Positions 60,732 to 64,000 of a stretch of 64,000 bases of DNA are shown in pieces. Source of the stretch: Peribacillus sp044761985 (GTDB lineage Bacteria; Bacillota; Bacilli; Bacillales; DSM-1321); the NCBI RefSeq assembly GCF_044761985.1, contig NZ_JBIWDK010000001.1, positions 62,001 through 126,000 of the forward strand, written 5' to 3'. Positions within the stretch are counted from its first letter, which is position 1. Each line of letters starts with the position of its first letter. The position numbers and the translations under genes were made by a program. The notes below the pieces were generated by a model. That model did not search any database. It was not told the DNA's origin and saw only the letters and a list, made by a program, of their open reading frames with translations.

Positions 60732-61883
60732 ATGATTAAAAGTGCTTACCTGCATATCCCGTTTTGTGAACATATTTGCCACTATTGTGATTTTAATAAA
60801 GTTTTCTTACAAGGGCAGCCCGTTGATGAATATTTACGGATGATGAAAAGGGAAATGGAAATGCAACTTGCTAAATATCCGACAACGGAACTGGATACGG
60901 TCTTTGTTGGTGGGGGAACACCCACCTCACTTGATGAAAAGCAGCTATCCTTCCTTTGTGAGGCCATCAATGAGACCCTCCCTTTCGATGCCAAACAGGC
61001 TGAGTATACGTTTGAAGCCAATCCCGGGGACCTTTCGAGAGAAAAGCTTGAAATCCTCTTTCAAGCAGGCGTGAATAGGCTAAGTTTTGGGGTACAAAGC
61101 TTTAATGACGAATTATTGAAGCGCATCGGCCGAACACATCGGGCATCCGAGGTGTATGAAACCATTCAGTTGGCTCAGGATGTGGGCTTCACCAATATTA
61201 CGATTGACTTGATTTATGGATTACCGGGGCAAACTATGGAAGATTTCGAGGATACACTCGCGAAAGCCCTTGCCCTGCAACTTCCTCACTATTCCAGTTA
61301 TTCCTTGATCGTCGAACCAAAGACGGTCTTTTACAATCAAATGCGTAAAGGCACATTGAATCTCCCTCCACAGGAACTAGAGGCTTCCATGTATGAGCGG
61401 CTGATGGAAGAGATGGAGAGGCATGGAATGCATCAATATGAAATCAGTAATTTTGCTCGCCCCGGTTTTGAAAGTAAGCATAATCTGACATACTGGGACA
61501 ATAAAGAGTATTATGGCATCGGTGCTGGAGCTCATGGATATACGGGCGGCAAAAGAGTGGCCAATCATGGTCCGGTAAAAAAATACATCACTCCTTTGCT
61601 AAAAGGTGAATTGCCTGTTTTAGATGAACATCCTGTGCCACTCTATGAAAAAATGGAAGAAGAGATGTTTTTGGGGCTTCGGAAAACAAAAGGCGTCTCC
61701 CTAGAAACATTCAAAAGTAAATTTTCTGTAGAAATGAAGGAGATTTTCGGGGAATCGCTCGAAGAACAAATGAAAAAGGGGTTACTCACGATTGAGGACG
61801 GGTTCGTAAGCCTGACTGAGCGTGGCAAATTGCTTGGTAATGAAGTGTTTCAATCGTTTTTGGGAGTGGTTGATACGGATTGA
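60732..61883 (+). CDS. hemW: Radical SAM heme chaperone HemW
   Basis: A 383-residue radical SAM protein with CEHICHYC near the start (CxxxCxxC cluster motif), GGGTPTSL, VNRLSFGVQS and a C-terminal HemN-like domain. It was long called HemN-like, but HemW proteins bind heme and lack coproporphyrinogen oxidase activity. ATG 60732 preferred over GTG 60723, which crowds AAAGG. Confidence 0.92.
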   Translation: MIKSAYLHIPFCEHICHYCDFNKVFLQGQPVDEYLRMMKREMEMQLAKYPTTELDTVFVGGGTPTSLDEKQLSFLCEAINETLPFDAKQAEYTFEANPGDLSREKLEILFQAGVNRLSFGVQSFNDELLKRIGRTHRASEVYETIQLAQDVGFTNITIDLIYGLPGQTMEDFEDTLAKALALQLPHYSSYSLIVEPKTVFYNQMRKGTLNLPPQELEASMYERLMEEMERHGMHQYEISNFARPGFESKHNLTYWDNKEYYGIGAGAHGYTGGKRVANHGPVKKYITPLLKGELPVLDEHPVPLYEKMEEEMFLGLRKTKGVSLETFKSKFSVEMKEIFGESLEEQMKKGLLTIEDGFVSLTERGKLLGNEVFQSFLGVVDTD

Positions 61884-61928
61884 TGGAAATCTCTTGTCCT
61901 ATAAACGGTAATTTAGCGGTTTTCATTA

Positions 61929-61957
61929 TTGACATCATCAGCTTCATTTGATAATTT
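61929..61957 (+). promoter_or_regulatory. σA promoter of the hrcA operon
   Basis: TTGACA (61929–61934) and TAATTT (61952–61957) are 17 bases apart; GATAAT (61950–61955) is an alternative −10. It lies just upstream of CIRCE. Confidence 0.7.
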
Positions 61958-61966
61958 ATTAGTATA

Positions 61967-61993
61967 TTAGCACTCAGGAAGTTAGAGTGCTAA
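61967..61993 (+). promoter_or_regulatory. CIRCE operator for HrcA
   Basis: TTAGCACTC (61967–61975), nine bases, GAGTGCTAA (61985–61993): a perfect CIRCE inverted repeat. HrcA, the first gene, binds here and represses the operon until GroE is titrated by unfolded protein. Confidence 0.98.
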
Positions 61994-62008
61994 CAGAGGT
62001 GATCATAC

Positions 62009-63037
62009 ATGCTAACTGATCGTCAATTATTGATTCTGCAAGTGATAATCGAGGATTTTATCCATTCAGCCCAGCCTGTCGGGTCGCGAAGCTTGTCGAA
62101 GAAAGATGAAATTACGTTCAGCTCGGCCACTATTCGCAATGAAATGTCTGATCTTGAAGAATTGGGTTTTTTAGAAAAAACTCATACATCTTCAGGAAGG
62201 GTTCCTTCTGAAAAAGGGTATAGATATTATGTGGATCATTTACTTTCTCCTCAAGCTCCAAAAAAGAATGAAATGAAATTGTTGAAATCCGTGTTCGTGG
62301 AGCGCATTTATGAACTGGAAAAGATTGTCCAAAAGTCAGCTAAGATACTCTCTGAATTGACGAATTACACGGCAATCGTTCTTGGCCCCAAAGTCAATGA
62401 ACATAAGCTGAAAAAGATTCAAATCATTCCATTGAGTCCTGAAACGGCAATTGCAATCATCATCACTGACACAGGCCATGTTGAAAATCGAATGATTTCC
62501 CTGCCTCCTTCTTTCGATATCAATGAAATCGAGAAGGTAGTCAATATTTTAAATGCCCGGTTAGTGGATGTACCGCTTGTCGAGCTGAAGGATAAGATCT
62601 ATAAGGAAGTGGCGGTCTTATTGAGCCATCACATCCATAATTATGGATCGGTCGTTTCCGTTCTTGCGGACACCCTCACGGATACGAAACCGGAAAAAAT
62701 ATTTTTCGGTGGTAAAACGAATATCTTGAGGCAGCCTGAGTTCCATGACATTGCAAAAGTCAGCACACTTTTATCCATGATCGAACAGGAACAAGGATTT
62801 TATGATCTCATTACGAAAAACCCATCTGGCATTCATGTCAAGATTGGCCGGGAAAATCAAAATACCGTCCTTGAAGATTGTAGTTTGATTACCGCGACGT
62901 ATTCAATCGGGCAGGAACAAGTGGGCACCTTGGCAATATTGGGTCCAACTCGAATGGAATATTCGAGAGTAATAAGTCTCCTTTCTTTTTTCTCGAAGGA
63001 TTTAACGACGTTGATGACAAAGCTGTATCAAAAATAG
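62009..63037 (+). CDS. hrcA: Heat-shock repressor HrcA
   Basis: A 342-residue repressor: N-terminal winged helix (LTDRQLLILQVIIEDFIHSAQPVGSRSL, SSATIRNEMSDLEELGFLEKTHTSSGRVPSEKGYRYYVD) and the HrcA dimer domains. GAGGTG ribosome binding site just after CIRCE. Autoregulated. A hairpin at 63056–63082 separates it from grpE and may be the known type of processing site. Confidence 0.96.
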   Translation: MLTDRQLLILQVIIEDFIHSAQPVGSRSLSKKDEITFSSATIRNEMSDLEELGFLEKTHTSSGRVPSEKGYRYYVDHLLSPQAPKKNEMKLLKSVFVERIYELEKIVQKSAKILSELTNYTAIVLGPKVNEHKLKKIQIIPLSPETAIAIIITDTGHVENRMISLPPSFDINEIEKVVNILNARLVDVPLVELKDKIYKEVAVLLSHHIHNYGSVVSVLADTLTDTKPEKIFFGGKTNILRQPEFHDIAKVSTLLSMIEQEQGFYDLITKNPSGIHVKIGRENQNTVLEDCSLITATYSIGQEQVGTLAILGPTRMEYSRVISLLSFFSKDLTTLMTKLYQK

Positions 63038-63054
63038 GAGCAAAGGTAATAGTA

Positions 63055-63083
63055 AGGTGGCGGTAAAAGGGTTACCACCGCCC
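63055..63083 (+). promoter_or_regulatory. Hairpin in the hrcA–grpE intergenic region
   Basis: GGTGGCGGTAA (63057–63067) pairs with TTACCACCGCC (63073–63083), one mismatch and one wobble, with no T-run after it. B. subtilis hrcA–grpE mRNA is processed in this gap, so a stabilising 5' stem for the grpE–dnaK message is possible. Confidence 0.6.
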
Positions 63084-63134
63084 AACCTATTACTTAAGCA
63101 TAAATTTGTATAATCCTTTAGGGGAGGTGAGATT

Positions 63135-63728
63135 GTGGAAAATAAAAACAATGAACAGACATTAAATAATGAAACAATCGAGGAAAGCACGGAAGAAGCG
63201 ATTTTTGCTGAAGAAGTGAATTCATCGGAAGAAACTCAGGAGGAAACTCCGGTAGAAAAAGATGAGCTACAGTTGGCTCAAGAAAAGATTCAGGAACTAG
63301 AAGCTAAAATCGAAGAAATGGATAACCGTTACCTTCGTTTGCAAGCTGATTTCGATAATTCTAGACGCCGTGCAAAGCTTGATATGGAAGCGGCTCAAAA
63401 ATATAGAGTGCAAGATATTGCCGGGAATTTGGTCGAGGCTCTTGATAACTTTGAAAGAGCGACTAAAATTGAAGCGGATAATGAGCAAACAAAGTCCCTT
63501 CTTCAAGGCATGGAAATGGTCTATAAAGGCATTATTGGTGCATTGGCGAAAGAAGGCATCGAACCGATCAATTCTGTCGGTGAAGAATTCGATCCTCGTT
63601 TGCATCAAGCCGTCATGCAAGTTCAAGATGAGAACTTCGGTTCGAACATCGTTGTGGAAGAATTCCAAAAAGGATATCTTCTTAAGGACCGAGTGATTCG
63701 CCCGGCCATGGTAAAGGTAAACGAATAA
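63135..63728 (+). CDS. grpE: Nucleotide exchange factor GrpE
   Basis: A 197-residue protein: acidic, disordered start, a long coiled coil (LAQEKIQELEAKIEEMDNRYLRLQADFDNSRRR) and the β-wing end (FDPRLHQAVMQVQDENFGSNIVVEEFQKGYLLKDRVIRPAMVKV). It swaps ADP for ATP on DnaK. GTG start behind GGGGAGGTGAG. Confidence 0.96.
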   Translation: MENKNNEQTLNNETIEESTEEAIFAEEVNSSEETQEETPVEKDELQLAQEKIQELEAKIEEMDNRYLRLQADFDNSRRRAKLDMEAAQKYRVQDIAGNLVEALDNFERATKIEADNEQTKSLLQGMEMVYKGIIGALAKEGIEPINSVGEEFDPRLHQAVMQVQDENFGSNIVVEEFQKGYLLKDRVIRPAMVKVNE

Positions 63729-63767
63729 AGAAATCATTACATATAAATATTGGGAGGTAGTGTAACA

Positions 63768-64000
63768 ATGAGCAAAATTATTGGTATTGACTTAGGTACT
63801 ACAAACTCTTGCGTATCTGTACTTGAAGGCGGGGAACCAAAAGTTATCCCGAATCCAGAAGGAAACCGTACAACACCTTCTGTTGTGGCATTTAAAAATG
63901 GGGAACGTCAAGTAGGGGAAGTGGCAAAACGCCAAGCAATTACGAACCCGAACACAATCATTTCCATTAAACGTCATATGGGTACTAACCATAAGGAAGT
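63768..64000 (+). CDS. dnaK: Chaperone DnaK, N-terminal part only (cut by window end)
   Basis: The first 77 residues of Hsp70: SKIIGIDLGTTNSCVSVLEG, the ATP-binding phosphate-1 loop, then EGNRTTPSVVAF. The frame stays open to the last base. GGGAGG ribosome binding site. It is under CIRCE/HrcA control with hrcA and grpE. Confidence 0.97.
   Translation, partial: MSKIIGIDLGTTNSCVSVLEGGEPKVIPNPEGNRTTPSVVAFKNGERQVGEVAKRQAITNPNTIISIKRHMGTNHKE

Overview
The window is a low-to-moderate GC chromosomal segment of an endospore-forming Bacillaceae. From rarA onward, gene order follows the Bacillus subtilis yrvN–yrrT–mccAB and yqeG–comE–dnaK blocks almost gene for gene. Sporulation genes (sigK, spoIIP, gpr, cotB, pbpI, sda, yqxA), an Ala T-box, CymR and CIRCE/HrcA control all fit. 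A Peribacillus (Bacillus simplex-like) genome is my guess; species cannot be fixed from this sequence alone.

Layout. 1–7.3 kb is the accessory part: a 5'-truncated CDS, a tiny ORF, a LytR-CpsA-Psr cell-wall ligase, a three-gene ABC/GntR operon with a candidate operator, a secreted PPC-repeat protein, CotB with an unusual Glu/Ser-rich tail, and a CotB-like companion. 7.3–20.1 kb holds rarA, a NERD-domain gene bracketed by ~20-bp phased repeats, cymR–iscS–mnmA (sulfur control, cysteine desulfurase, tRNA thiolation), yrrB, recD2, lemA plus a TPM-domain gene, a dispersed Bacillus-type repeat, yrrD, two very small genes and yrrI. 20.1–29.6 kb holds T-box-controlled alaS, yrzL–ruvX–yrzB, mltG, the tRNA wobble-U34 module trmR–trhP1–trhP2, and udk. 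29.9–37.2 kb holds greA, pbpI, yrrS, yrzA and the methionine-to-cysteine operon yrrT–mtnN–mccA–mccB–yrhC. 37.3–40 kb is a cluster of very small ORFs with tandem terminators, yjcZ, an uninterrupted sigK and two small membrane-protein ORFs.

40–43.4 kb holds a PepF-type oligopeptidase and divergent pssA/psd (phosphatidylethanolamine synthesis). 43.4–44.0 kb holds sda with a DnaA-box cluster. 44–49 kb is the tight operon yqeG–yqeH–aroE–yqeI–nadD–yqeK–rsfS–yqeM, ending at a long palindromic terminator. 49–55.3 kb holds comER opposite comEA–comEB–comEC, then yqzM and holA. 55.3–64 kb holds rpsT, gpr, spoIIP, yqxA, lepA, hemW and the heat-shock operon hrcA–grpE–dnaK, cut off by the window end.

Most of the window is conserved housekeeping sequence. 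The least explained signals are the helically phased TTCAAC repeats on both sides of the NERD gene, the small-ORF/terminator cluster at 37.4–38.1 kb, the perfect palindrome before sigK, and the acidic Ser tail of CotB. No tRNA or rRNA genes, CRISPR arrays, transposases or prophage genes were seen.
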